From: Bordetella genomosp. 11
GTDB taxonomy: Bacteria; Pseudomonadota; Gammaproteobacteria; Burkholderiales; Burkholderiaceae_B
DNA: 64,000 nt
Assembly: GCF_002261215.1 (NCBI RefSeq)
Contig: NZ_NEVS01000004.1
Span: 3,844,001 to 3,908,000 of the forward strand
Reading direction: 5' to 3'
The number at the start of each line of letters is the position of its first letter. Within the stretch, counting starts at the first letter, position 1. Below the pieces are notes generated by a model, which saw only the letters and a list, made by a program, of their open reading frames with translations, had not been told where the DNA came from and ran no database searches. Of the stretch, positions 36,602-44,515 are shown piece after piece. The translations under genes and the position numbers were made by a program.

Positions 36602-37195
36602 TCAAGGCTGGGCGAACACCACACTCTCGCTGGACTCCACCTTGCAGAAGCGCGCGATGCTCTGCATGGAATTCGCGTGTTCCTGCTCGCTATGGGCCGC
36701 GCACAGGTCCTCCAGCACAATCATTTCGTAATCGCGATCATGCCCGTCCCGCACGGTCGCCTGCACCACCGCCTGCGTGGAAACCCCGGAACAATAGATC
36801 CGCTGCACATTCCGCGTACGCAGCTGGACTTCCAGCGTGGTGGAGTAGAACGGGCTCACGCGATGCTTGACGACCTGCAGATCGCCCGGCTTCTGTTCAA
36901 GGTCGGGATGGATCTCGGTGCCCCAGCCGCCCAGCTTGAACAGCCCATGCTGCGCGGCAGCCGCGAATATCGGCGACCCGGGCGGGCATTCCGGATAGCC
37001 CTCGGAAAAGCCGACCCGCACGAACCCCACCGCAATACCCGCCGCGCGTGCCTTGGCGATCGCCTTGGCCGTCCGAGCGACAAGATTCCGTTCGCGAACC
37101 TGCTCGCCCATCGGCGTCTTGCCGTTCGGGCCGTCCGCATGGACCAGGTCGTTCTGCATATCCAGTACGAGAAAAATGGACGAGGGTTGCCGCAT
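36602..37195 (-). CDS. Isochorismatase-family cysteine hydrolase
   Basis: A 197-residue cysteine hydrolase of the isochorismatase / nicotinamidase / N-carbamoylsarcosine amidase group. The catalytic Asp lies in FLVLDMQNDLV (residue 12), and the nucleophile Cys is in the motif IYCSGVSTQAVVQAT (near 133). The Lys may be the one in VVKHRVSPF (near 107). Substrates are amides or vinyl ethers and cannot be named. The ATG at 37195 follows GGGAAAACACT; the longer frame from 37345 is unlikely. It stands alone, upstream of the tRNA on the same strand. Confidence 0.88.
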   Translation of the reverse strand: MRQPSSIFLVLDMQNDLVHADGPNGKTPMGEQVRERNLVARTAKAIAKARAAGIAVGFVRVGFSEGYPECPPGSPIFAAAAQHGLFKLGGWGTEIHPDLEQKPGDLQVVKHRVSPFYSTTLEVQLRTRNVQRIYCSGVSTQAVVQATVRDGHDRDYEMIVLEDLCAAHSEQEHANSMQSIARFCKVESSESVVFAQP

Positions 37196-37338
37196 AGTGT
37201 TTTCCCAGAATTGTTGAAGACTCAAACGCAACGGATGCCGCCATGGACACCCCATCCCGCACGGCATCGAACACGGTTGACGGCGCGGGAAGCGTGCCTG
37301 CTTGGACAAATGATAGATCGCCGCGTTCGCCCCTACGA

Positions 37339-37362
37339 GCCGCAACGGCGGCAGCTTTTTTT
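37339..37362 (+). terminator. Orphan Rho-independent terminator
   Basis: A 5-bp GCCGC/GCGGC stem with a 4-base loop is followed, after three bases, by seven T's. The nearest upstream plus-strand gene ends at 36058, so it may end an unannotated small RNA, or the T tract may serve a promoter. Confidence 0.5.
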
Positions 37363-37512
37363 GAATTATTGGCGCGGCCGCTGGAATCTTTTCAACGATA
37401 AATCAACAGACCGGGGATATTCCGCTCACACCCGCTGCAAATGACACACATAACTCGATTATCAGCCGGCCACCCCTGCCACTGGATGTTCGCGCAGGCG
37501 TCTTGACCGGCC

Positions 37513-37537
37513 GCGGCGCGGCAGCCGGCCGCGCCGC
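37513..37537. repeat. Strong 10-bp inverted repeat
   Basis: GCGGCGCGGC and its perfect complement flank a 5-base loop. It lies 154 bases before the adhesin start and has no T run, so it may be an RNA structure or barrier rather than a terminator. Confidence 0.55.
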
Positions 37538-37690
37538 TTCTCCCAGCCACTGAAAGCGCCGAGCCGCCCCAGATCCACCGGGCGAGCCGGTCTCGTTGTC
37601 TTCACAGGACCGATTACGTGTTAGCCGCGTAGGGGCGCGCTTGCGCCCGTGTTTCCCCGACCCCGCCGTATACCCCAGACGGAGAGTGAG

Positions 37691-39727
37691 ATGGCAAGAG
37701 AACAACGTTCCCCCGCAAAGAAACAAGCCGGCACCGCAAGCCAGGACGCGAAGCGCCGACGCATCTTCCCGGCGTTACGCCGTGCCCATCGGCTGCTCGG
37801 CATCACCTCCCTGACGCTATGGGCGGCACCCGGCGAAGCCTCCACGTTCCTCGGCGGGGCCACGACATCGTCGCCGGTAACCATCGGCATCGGTGCCGAT
37901 GATCCATCCTGCAGCACCACCACGGGCTCGAATGCCTGGGGCGCGATCGCCGTCGGCTGCGGCGCCAACGCCAACATCACCGATCCAACGGATTTCCTGC
38001 CGGGACTCGGACTCAATGGCGGTATCGCCGTGGGCAACGGTACCAGCACGACCGGGGCCAACGACATCGCGATCGGCAGCAGCACGCAAGCCCACAGCGA
38101 CAGCGCGATCGCCATTGGCGTGGGTACCGTCGCCGGCGTCGCGGGCACGAATGTCAACAACCCGACCGCTATCGGCGTCGATACCACCGCCACCGGCACC
38201 AATTCCATCGCCGTGGGCACCACCGCGCGGGCCAGCGGCAGCAGCGCGGTCGCGGTGGGTCCCTGGTCCAACGCCGGCCCGGCGAATACGGTCGCGGTGG
38301 GCCCCCAGACGACGGCGGCCGGCATCGAGTCCACGGCAATCGGCTATCTTGCCCTGGTGCCGTCCGGCAGCGGGGTTGCCATCGGCAGCCGGACAATCGC
38401 CGAGGGAGGCTACGCGGTGGCTTTGGGCAGTGGCGCCGCCGCACGCTCCACCGGCACGGCCAATGGTTCGCCCATCGCCATAGGGTCGAACGCCAATGCG
38501 ACCGGCGTGTATGGTTCCCCCAATCCCATCGATCCGGGAGGCTCGACATTCGAGGCCGTCGCGATCGGCAACGCCGCGACGGCGACAGGCCAGATCGGCA
38601 CGGCGCTGGGCTGGACCAGCGCCGCGACAGGCCTCTGGTCCACCGCTGTTGGCGGCGCGGCCGCGGCCACGGCGGACAGGGCGACGGCGGTGGGTGTAGG
38701 CGCACAGGCCAGCGCGCCCGACGCCCTGGCCCTGGGCTACGATGCCGCCGCCACGCAGTCCGGTAGTGTCGCGCTAGGCCCGGGCGCCCGGACTGCGGTC
38801 GGCGCACGCACCGCATACGTCGCCTACGCGCTGGCGGCGCCGCAAACCTCGGCAGGCGAGGTGTCCGTGGGCAACCCAGGGGCGCAGCGGCAGATCACCA
38901 ATGTCGCGGCCGGCGCCGCGCCCACTGATGCAGTCAACGTCAGCCAGCTGAACCAGATCGCGCAGAACACGGCCGGCTCGTTGGGCGGGGGTGCCTCGTA
39001 CGATGCGGCCACGGGCGCGTACACCGGGCCGGGCTACCCTATCGGCGGACAAACATACAACACCGTCGGCGATGCCTTGGCGGCACAGAACGCGATCGTA
39101 TCGACGCAGGGCAATAGCGTGGCCACTTATCTGGGCGGCGGCGTCACGTATAACGTGGCCACAGGCGCGCTGGCCGGCGGCTTCATCATCAACGGCAACA
39201 GCTACGCGACGCTGACGGACGCCATCGGCGAGTCCCGGCACATCGTCAACAACCTGGTGCAGGGAACGGCCGGGCTGGTCCAGCAGCAGGACGCGACGGC
39301 GCCTATCACGGTAGGCGGCAATACCGGCGGCACGACGGTGGACATGTCCGGCACGGCGGGCAACCGGCGCGTCACCGGGGTGGCCGATGGCGTCGCCCCC
39401 AGCGATGCCGCCACCATCAATCAACTCGATACCGTCACGCAGCGCGTCAACGGCCAGTATGCCCGGCTGAACAACCGCATCCATGGCGTTCAAAGCCGCG
39501 CCAACGGCGGTATCGCCGCCGCGATGGCGATGGCCGCTTTGCCGCAGGCCTATTTGCCCAGCAAAAGCATGGTCAGTCTGGGCGGTGCCACGTGGAACGG
39601 GGAAAGCGGCTATGCGCTCGGGCTTTCCACCGTTTCGGATAACGGTTCGTGGGTATTGAAGCTGTCAGGCGCCACCTCGTCGCGCGGCGACTACGGCGGC
39701 GCCGTGGGTGTCGGCTACCAATGGTAG
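37691..39727 (+). CDS. YadA-like trimeric autotransporter adhesin
   Basis: Type Vc surface adhesin, 678 residues. A basic N-terminus and hydrophobic stretch (LLGITSLTLWAAPGEAS, residues ~37-51) form the signal peptide. The head (about 60-400) is built from ~14-residue YadA-type repeats such as NSIAVGTTARASGSSAVAVG. A neck segment (ITNVAAGAAPTDAVNVSQL, near 415) leads to a stalk with a second neck-like unit (RRVTGVADGVAPSDAATINQL). The C-terminal ~70 residues form the trimeric membrane anchor ending in GVGYQW. The ATG at 37691 follows GGAGAGTGAG exactly. The next two genes encode a BamE-like and another lipoprotein. Role: host or surface attachment; receptor unknown. Confidence 0.93.
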   Translation: MAREQRSPAKKQAGTASQDAKRRRIFPALRRAHRLLGITSLTLWAAPGEASTFLGGATTSSPVTIGIGADDPSCSTTTGSNAWGAIAVGCGANANITDPTDFLPGLGLNGGIAVGNGTSTTGANDIAIGSSTQAHSDSAIAIGVGTVAGVAGTNVNNPTAIGVDTTATGTNSIAVGTTARASGSSAVAVGPWSNAGPANTVAVGPQTTAAGIESTAIGYLALVPSGSGVAIGSRTIAEGGYAVALGSGAAARSTGTANGSPIAIGSNANATGVYGSPNPIDPGGSTFEAVAIGNAATATGQIGTALGWTSAATGLWSTAVGGAAAATADRATAVGVGAQASAPDALALGYDAAATQSGSVALGPGARTAVGARTAYVAYALAAPQTSAGEVSVGNPGAQRQITNVAAGAAPTDAVNVSQLNQIAQNTAGSLGGGASYDAATGAYTGPGYPIGGQTYNTVGDALAAQNAIVSTQGNSVATYLGGGVTYNVATGALAGGFIINGNSYATLTDAIGESRHIVNNLVQGTAGLVQQQDATAPITVGGNTGGTTVDMSGTAGNRRVTGVADGVAPSDAATINQLDTVTQRVNGQYARLNNRIHGVQSRANGGIAAAMAMAALPQAYLPSKSMVSLGGATWNGESGYALGLSTVSDNGSWVLKLSGATSSRGDYGGAVGVGYQW

Positions 39728-39800
39728 GCCAGGCGCTTCGGATCCAACACATCGAATGACAGGCCGACGCGACGCGCGGGCCGATGCAGGAGTTTGACGC

Positions 39801-40277
39801 ATGCAAAGATACAAAGCCCCTATCCTGGCGTGCGCCGGGTTGATGTTCAGCTTCGCCCTGGCCGGCTGCGGAAACGTGAGCAAGGTAGACCAGAACGGGC
39901 AAGCGACGGCGCTGGTCTGGCCCGATATCTCGCGGGCCTCGCGATCCAAGGGGATTTATCCCGATCCGCATCATCTCGCCATGGTGCGGCCCGGCATGGA
40001 CAAGGACCAGATCTACGATCTGCTCGGGCGCCCGCATTTCCACGAAGGTTTCCTGATGGTGCGCGAATGGGACTATCTGCTCCACGTCCGCACGGCCTCC
40101 GGCGACGAACTATGCCAGTACAAGATCCTGTTCGACCGCGATCGGACCGTGCGCAGCACCCATTGGCGCGAACCTTCATGTGAAGCGGCAATGAGAAAAG
40201 CGATCTCGACCGTGGCGGGCGACGCCATGCACGCCGATGGAACCCATGCGCGGCTGGCCGCCGGAATGCCGACATGA
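39801..40277 (+). CDS. BamE (SmpA/OmlA)-like lipoprotein, probable adhesin-assembly factor
   Basis: A 158-residue outer-membrane lipoprotein. The lipobox is LAGC (cysteine at about residue 23). A BamE-type domain follows with the typical sequence HHLAMVRPGMDKDQIYDLLGRPHFHEG and the last strand CQYKILFDRDRTV. It starts 73 bases after the trimeric autotransporter and its stop overlaps a following possible start. In other bacteria trimeric autotransporters are paired with a periplasmic helper carrying a BamE-like domain (TpgA) or with a lipoprotein (SadB), so this gene probably helps insert the adhesin. A housekeeping BamE normally lies elsewhere, next to fur. Function by analogy. Confidence 0.82.
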   Translation: MQRYKAPILACAGLMFSFALAGCGNVSKVDQNGQATALVWPDISRASRSKGIYPDPHHLAMVRPGMDKDQIYDLLGRPHFHEGFLMVREWDYLLHVRTASGDELCQYKILFDRDRTVRSTHWREPSCEAAMRKAISTVAGDAMHADGTHARLAAGMPT

Positions 40278-40363
40278 TGCGCGCCAAGGCACGCTGCGCC
40301 GGGCAACGCCGCATCCCGGCCCGAATCGCGGCTCGGGCCAAACCGGCCCTGTTGGACACCGCC

Positions 40364-40918
40364 ATGCAAAGGTTGCTGTCGGTATGCCTGATAGCGACGG
40401 CCGCAATGGCCGTCGCCGCGTGCCAGCCGCTGTCCGCCGGACGCGCCGAGCCGGCCGCCATGCCACCCGACCCGCAAGGCGCCGTGGGCGCGGCAACAAA
40501 GCCCGGCGTGCCTACGGCCCTGCAGGCCGGCCCACCCACGGTCGAATTCCGCCTGGCACAGACAGAGGCCGCACCGGGATTGCACGCCCTGCAACTGGGC
40601 GAGCGGCAATTGTGGATGTTGCAGCAGCCGGTCCTGACACGTACCGACATCGTATCGGTCACGCCGGTCAGAAGCCGCGCCGGGGCAAGCTATGTGCGTT
40701 TTCAGTTCGCGCCAGCCGCCGCGCCGCGGCTGGCTGCGATCGCGCAGCGCTATCCCGGCAAGTTCCTCTTGCTCAGCATCGACGGCGAGCTGGCCGCCGC
40801 CCCCACCCTAGGCGGCCCGATGAACGACGGCGTGCTGTTCGTGCCCGTGGTCAGCGACCGGCAGGCTGCCCAGGTGTCCGCGGCGGTGGCCGGCGCCCCG
40901 ATGCCGGCGGGACGCTAG
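40364..40918 (+). CDS. Lipoprotein with SecD P1-head-like domain
   Basis: A 184-residue lipoprotein. The signal QRLLSVCLIATAAMAVAAC ends in a lipobox-like AVAAC. The C-terminal ~110 residues resemble the SecDF P1 head subdomain: VEFRLAQTEAAPG, then IVSVTPVRSRAGASYVRFQF, a FLLLSIDGELAAAPTLGGPMNDG segment and a final helix. I chose the ATG at 40364 because the signal sequence begins there; an ATG at 40274 overlaps the stop of the preceding gene and would add a basic 30-residue N-terminus. It lies in the adhesin/BamE-like operon. SecDF P1 domains grasp proteins emerging from the translocon, so a periplasmic chaperone role for the adhesin is plausible but unproven. Confidence 0.72.
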   Translation: MQRLLSVCLIATAAMAVAACQPLSAGRAEPAAMPPDPQGAVGAATKPGVPTALQAGPPTVEFRLAQTEAAPGLHALQLGERQLWMLQQPVLTRTDIVSVTPVRSRAGASYVRFQFAPAAAPRLAAIAQRYPGKFLLLSIDGELAAAPTLGGPMNDGVLFVPVVSDRQAAQVSAAVAGAPMPAGR

Positions 40919-40925
40919 CGGCAAG

Positions 40926-42671
40926 CTAGTCGCCCAACCCCATATAGCCTTCGACGGCCGCGAGCACGGTCTCCATCTGCACGGTATGCGCGAAGCGGAA
41001 GGGATCGCCGTAGATGGTCTCGTCCGGGAACTCCGTGATAAGCGCCAGCGGCACGTCCTCGCCCACGCCCTCCGTTCGCAGCACGGGGATGCCGTTCATC
41101 ACCTCGAACCCACGCTGCAAGGCGTGGGTTTCGAACATGCGCATCTGCCGTGCGTTGTACTCCAACAGCCCCGGCACCCGCGCCGCGACGCGCGCGGATA
41201 CATGCCGCAGCAAGGCATTGGCCTGGTCTTCCCAGCCGGGATGATGGCGCAGCACCAGAAAATAGCCCTTGGGCACCGTCCATAGTTCGAAGCCGCGTGG
41301 CAGATACCCCGACAAGGGGCGGGTCCATTCGTGGGCGGGATAGCCGTGCAGGTTCACATGCAACTGGGCGCCGGTCGTTTCGTACGCCTTGCGGCGCGCA
41401 TCCCGCTCATACCACGGCGCGCGTTCGCGATACGCGAGGTCGTCGCCCAGGGCCGAGTAGCGCGCGGCATGGGACATATGGCGCGGGTTGTGCTCGCACA
41501 GCTCCCGATGCAGGGCGTAGCCATCGGGATTCTCCGACGCGAACAGCACGAAGTGCGCGTCCGGCTGTTGGCGCAGCACCTGCGCGGCGCGCAGCGCCCC
41601 CACCACGCCCGAAGTCTCGTTCGCGTGCTGGCCGCCGGAAATCACGACAGGCTTGTTGGCTCCCTTGACATACGTACAGAGCACCGGCCGCCCCTGCCGC
41701 GTCGGGACGGAATAGGGTTCGCCACCGATCCGCGCCATCTCGTAAGCAATGCGCGCCAGAGACAGCGCGCCGTCGACCTCTTCCAGCGGCGGGCCGGCGC
41801 CGTCCGGCGTCGTTACCGCCACGGCGGGAAAATCCCGGGTCTCGACGCGCGCCCACGCGGGTCCATCCAGACGGCGCACATCGGGCACGATCTGGCCCGG
41901 CTGCAGGCCGCGGTTGCCCAGAGGGCGTCCCGAATGCATCTGGAAGACTTCCAGCAGCCCGAAGTACAGTTCTTCGTGCAAGGCCTCGACCGTGCTCGCG
42001 ACTTCGTCGTGATAGCGCAGGTCGCGCTCGATGCCGGGTATATCGACGCGGATATCCAGGCGCTGGAAATACGGTTCCTTATCGCCCCATTCGTGGGCCC
42101 GGACCGCGTCCATGACCTCGGCGAACACCTGGGAATACTCGGTGGGTCGCGCCTCGTCGATTTCCACGCCATCCGGCCTTCCCTCGACGCGGACCCAGCC
42201 CGTGGGGGACAGGGCCGCCACGCCGGCATGGTCCGTCGCCACCCGGTTGGGCGCGAACACGCGCGCCGTTTCCGTGCGGCCATCGACATACCGCAAGACC
42301 ACTTCGTAATGCAGGTCCGCGTCGCCGGCAAGGAATTCCAGCGCCACGCCGTCCAGCAGCCCGGCCAGCGGGTACGCCTCCAGCGTGAAACGCCGCTGTA
42401 CCGCCTCTTCGCGCACCGGATAGCGCACCGAGACGGACGCCAGCCCATCGGCATCGACTTCTTCCAGGAAGAAATGCACCAGCGGCTTGTAGGCGCTGCG
42501 GAATACCGCCGTCACACCGGCGTCGGCCAAGTGCCGTTCCGCCGCCCGGCGCGCCGCCTCGTCCTCGAAGAGCCAGGCCTGCACATGCGCGCCACGGTAA
42601 TCGTCCTGTTCGAATTCCCGTACCCACGCATCGAGAGTGCGGTCGAAACGTTTGTCCAGCAACACAGTCAT
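40926..42671 (-). CDS. M14-family zinc metallocarboxypeptidase-like protein
   Basis: A 581-residue protein. The zinc ligands are H349 and E352 in GGQHANETSG and the third His (H442) in LHVNLHGYPAHEW. NPDG (381-384) and a C-terminal ITEFPDE follow the M14 pattern. The first ~300 residues are an additional domain of mixed composition without a signal peptide, so the enzyme acts in the cytosol. It is the last gene of the oligopeptide ABC transporter operon, starting only a few bases after the DppC-like permease gene; it probably trims the imported peptide or an amino-acid conjugate. Its stop lies 7 bases from the convergent lipoprotein gene. Confidence 0.85.
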   Translation of the reverse strand: MTVLLDKRFDRTLDAWVREFEQDDYRGAHVQAWLFEDEAARRAAERHLADAGVTAVFRSAYKPLVHFFLEEVDADGLASVSVRYPVREEAVQRRFTLEAYPLAGLLDGVALEFLAGDADLHYEVVLRYVDGRTETARVFAPNRVATDHAGVAALSPTGWVRVEGRPDGVEIDEARPTEYSQVFAEVMDAVRAHEWGDKEPYFQRLDIRVDIPGIERDLRYHDEVASTVEALHEELYFGLLEVFQMHSGRPLGNRGLQPGQIVPDVRRLDGPAWARVETRDFPAVAVTTPDGAGPPLEEVDGALSLARIAYEMARIGGEPYSVPTRQGRPVLCTYVKGANKPVVISGGQHANETSGVVGALRAAQVLRQQPDAHFVLFASENPDGYALHRELCEHNPRHMSHAARYSALGDDLAYRERAPWYERDARRKAYETTGAQLHVNLHGYPAHEWTRPLSGYLPRGFELWTVPKGYFLVLRHHPGWEDQANALLRHVSARVAARVPGLLEYNARQMRMFETHALQRGFEVMNGIPVLRTEGVGEDVPLALITEFPDETIYGDPFRFAHTVQMETVLAAVEGYMGLGD

Positions 42672-42674
42672 GGC

Positions 42675-43538
42675 TTACACCTTTCCAGTGGGATCCAGAC
42701 GATCGCGCAGCCAGTCGCCCAGCAAGTTCAGGCCCAACACCGTCAGCATGATCGCCAATCCCGGGAACACACTGACCCACCACGCGGTCTGCAAATAGGT
42801 ACGCCCGTCTGCCAGCATGCCGCCCCAGCTGGGAATCGTCGGATCCACGCCCAGCCCCAGGAAGGTCAGGCTGCTCTCCAGGAGGATATTGGTGGCGACA
42901 TTCAGCGCCATCAGGATGATCAAAGGGCCCAGCAGATTGGGCACGATGTGATGGCGGATCATGGCCAGGTCGCGCACGCCGAACGCGCGCGCGGCCTGCA
43001 CGAACTCACGCTCGCGCAGGGCAAGTACCTGCCCTCGCACCAGGCGCGCATACTGCACCCACTGCGAGATGACCATGAAGAAAATCACGTTGAACAAGCC
43101 GCCGCCAAGGATGGAAATAAACGTGATGGCTACCAGGATGAAGGGCAGCGCCAGCTGCACATCCGCGAAGCGCATCACGATCACGTCCCAGACGCCGCGG
43201 TAATAGCCCGCGATCAAGCCCATGACGGTGCCCAGCAGCGCGCCGAAGAACACCGAGACGAATCCCGCCGTCAGGGATATCTGCCCACCCACCACCACGC
43301 GTGCCAGCACGTCGCGCCCCAGCGGATCGGTACCCAGGACATGCGCCAGGCTCTGGAACGGCGGGGTCAGGCGCGCCGCCAGGTCCATGCCTTCGCCGCC
43401 ATCGGGAAAAAGCCAGCCCGACAACAGGACGGCCAACACCACGGCGCCGGTCAGCACCACGCCCATGACGAATTCCAGGGATCGGAAGCAGTTGCGTGAG
43501 CGCCGCTTGGCCGCTGTCTCGGTCAGCGTCGTTTGCAT
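42675..43538 (-). CDS. ABC peptide transporter permease, DppC type
   Basis: A 288-residue inner-membrane permease with six expected helices. The N-terminal helix LEFVMGVVLTGAVVLAVLLSGW and the family motif HVLGTDPLGRDVLARVVVGGQISL (near residue 70) identify the DppC/OppC group. The EAA loop for ATPase contact is in EREFVQAARAFGVRDLAMIRHHIVPNLLGP (near 185). The ATG at 43538 lies four bases after the DppB-like stop, so they are translated together; the longer frame from 43583 is discarded. It pairs with the DppB-like permease in the transporter, with the M14 peptidase following. Confidence 0.92.
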   Translation of the reverse strand: MQTTLTETAAKRRSRNCFRSLEFVMGVVLTGAVVLAVLLSGWLFPDGGEGMDLAARLTPPFQSLAHVLGTDPLGRDVLARVVVGGQISLTAGFVSVFFGALLGTVMGLIAGYYRGVWDVIVMRFADVQLALPFILVAITFISILGGGLFNVIFFMVISQWVQYARLVRGQVLALREREFVQAARAFGVRDLAMIRHHIVPNLLGPLIILMALNVATNILLESSLTFLGLGVDPTIPSWGGMLADGRTYLQTAWWVSVFPGLAIMLTVLGLNLLGDWLRDRLDPTGKV

Positions 43539-43542
43539 GGAA

Positions 43543-44466
43543 TCACCGGATACGGATGCGCGGATCGACGATGCCGTAGGCAATATCGACCAGCAGGTTG
43601 ACGATAATGATGACCAGCGCCAGCACGGTGACGGCGCCTTGCAGCACGGGATAATCGCGTGCCGCGATGGCGTCGAAAGCCAGGGTGCCCATGCCGGGCC
43701 AGTTGAAGACCTTCTCGATCACCACGATGCCGCCGATCAGCCCGCCGAACTGCAGGCCCATGTATGTAATCAAGGGAATGGAGCAATTGCGCAGCGCGTG
43801 CTTGTACAGCACGACACGTTCGCGCAGGCCTTTGCTGCGCGCCACCATGATGTACTGGGCCGAGAGCGTTTCCAGCATCGTCGTGCGCACCAGGCGCACA
43901 TTGGTCGCGCTCAGGATCACAGCCATGGTCAGGGCCGGCATGATCAGGCTGGCGGGGCCGTCCCATCCGGACGGCGGCAGCAGCGGAAACGTGATCGACA
44001 ACAGCAGCACCAGCATCAGTGCCAGCCAGAAGTTGGGAAAGGACAGACCCACCAGCGAGAAAATGCGTATGGCCTGGTCCGCCGCCTTGCCCTTATGCAC
44101 GGCGGCATGCACGCCCAGCGGGATGGACACCAGCAGCGACAGCGCCAGGGACACGAAGGCCAGCAGAAGCGTGGCCGGCAGCGCATCGCCGATCAATCGC
44201 GCCACCGATGTGCCACCCATGAAGCTGTGCCCGAAGTCGCCGACCAGGATGCCATGCATGTACGACAGGTACTGCACGGAAAACGGCCGGTTCAGTCCCA
44301 GCGCCTGCCGGATGTTCTGCAGATCCTGTTCGGTAACGCTGCCGGCCCCCTGGCTGAGCATAATGGCCGGATCGCCGGTCAGGCGCACGGCATAGGAAAC
44401 GAGCAGCGTCACGGCCAGGATCACGAAGACCGCCTGCAGGACGCGTTTGATAAGGAAACCGATCAT
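43543..44466 (-). CDS. ABC peptide transporter permease, DppB type
   Basis: A 307-residue inner-membrane permease. The N-terminus MIGFLIKRVLQAVFVILAVTLLVSYAVRLTGDPA is typical of DppB/OppB, and the EAA loop appears as LSAQYIMVARSKGLRERVVLYKHALRN (near 200). A GDFGHSFMGGTSV segment and the C-terminal NLLVDIAYGIVDPRIRIR complete the pattern. The ATG at 44466 is chosen over an upstream frame because the extra residues are hydrophilic and the helix starts here. It follows the binding-protein gene by 49 bases in the operon. Confidence 0.92.
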   Translation of the reverse strand: MIGFLIKRVLQAVFVILAVTLLVSYAVRLTGDPAIMLSQGAGSVTEQDLQNIRQALGLNRPFSVQYLSYMHGILVGDFGHSFMGGTSVARLIGDALPATLLLAFVSLALSLLVSIPLGVHAAVHKGKAADQAIRIFSLVGLSFPNFWLALMLVLLLSITFPLLPPSGWDGPASLIMPALTMAVILSATNVRLVRTTMLETLSAQYIMVARSKGLRERVVLYKHALRNCSIPLITYMGLQFGGLIGGIVVIEKVFNWPGMGTLAFDAIAARDYPVLQGAVTVLALVIIIVNLLVDIAYGIVDPRIRIR

Positions 44467-44515
44467 CTCGAGGGCGCTCCGGGCCATGCCCGGAGCGCAA
44501 GTCAGGTTGGCGAAA

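Larger units (their letters stand above)
37196..37690. other. Long intergenic region upstream of the trimeric autotransporter
   Basis: This 495-base region contains no convincing ORF. It holds an orphan terminator-like hairpin (37339-37362) on the plus strand and a very stable 10-bp hairpin (37513-37537), with the adhesin's ribosome-binding site at its end. The terminator has no protein gene in front of it on its strand. Confidence 0.6.
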
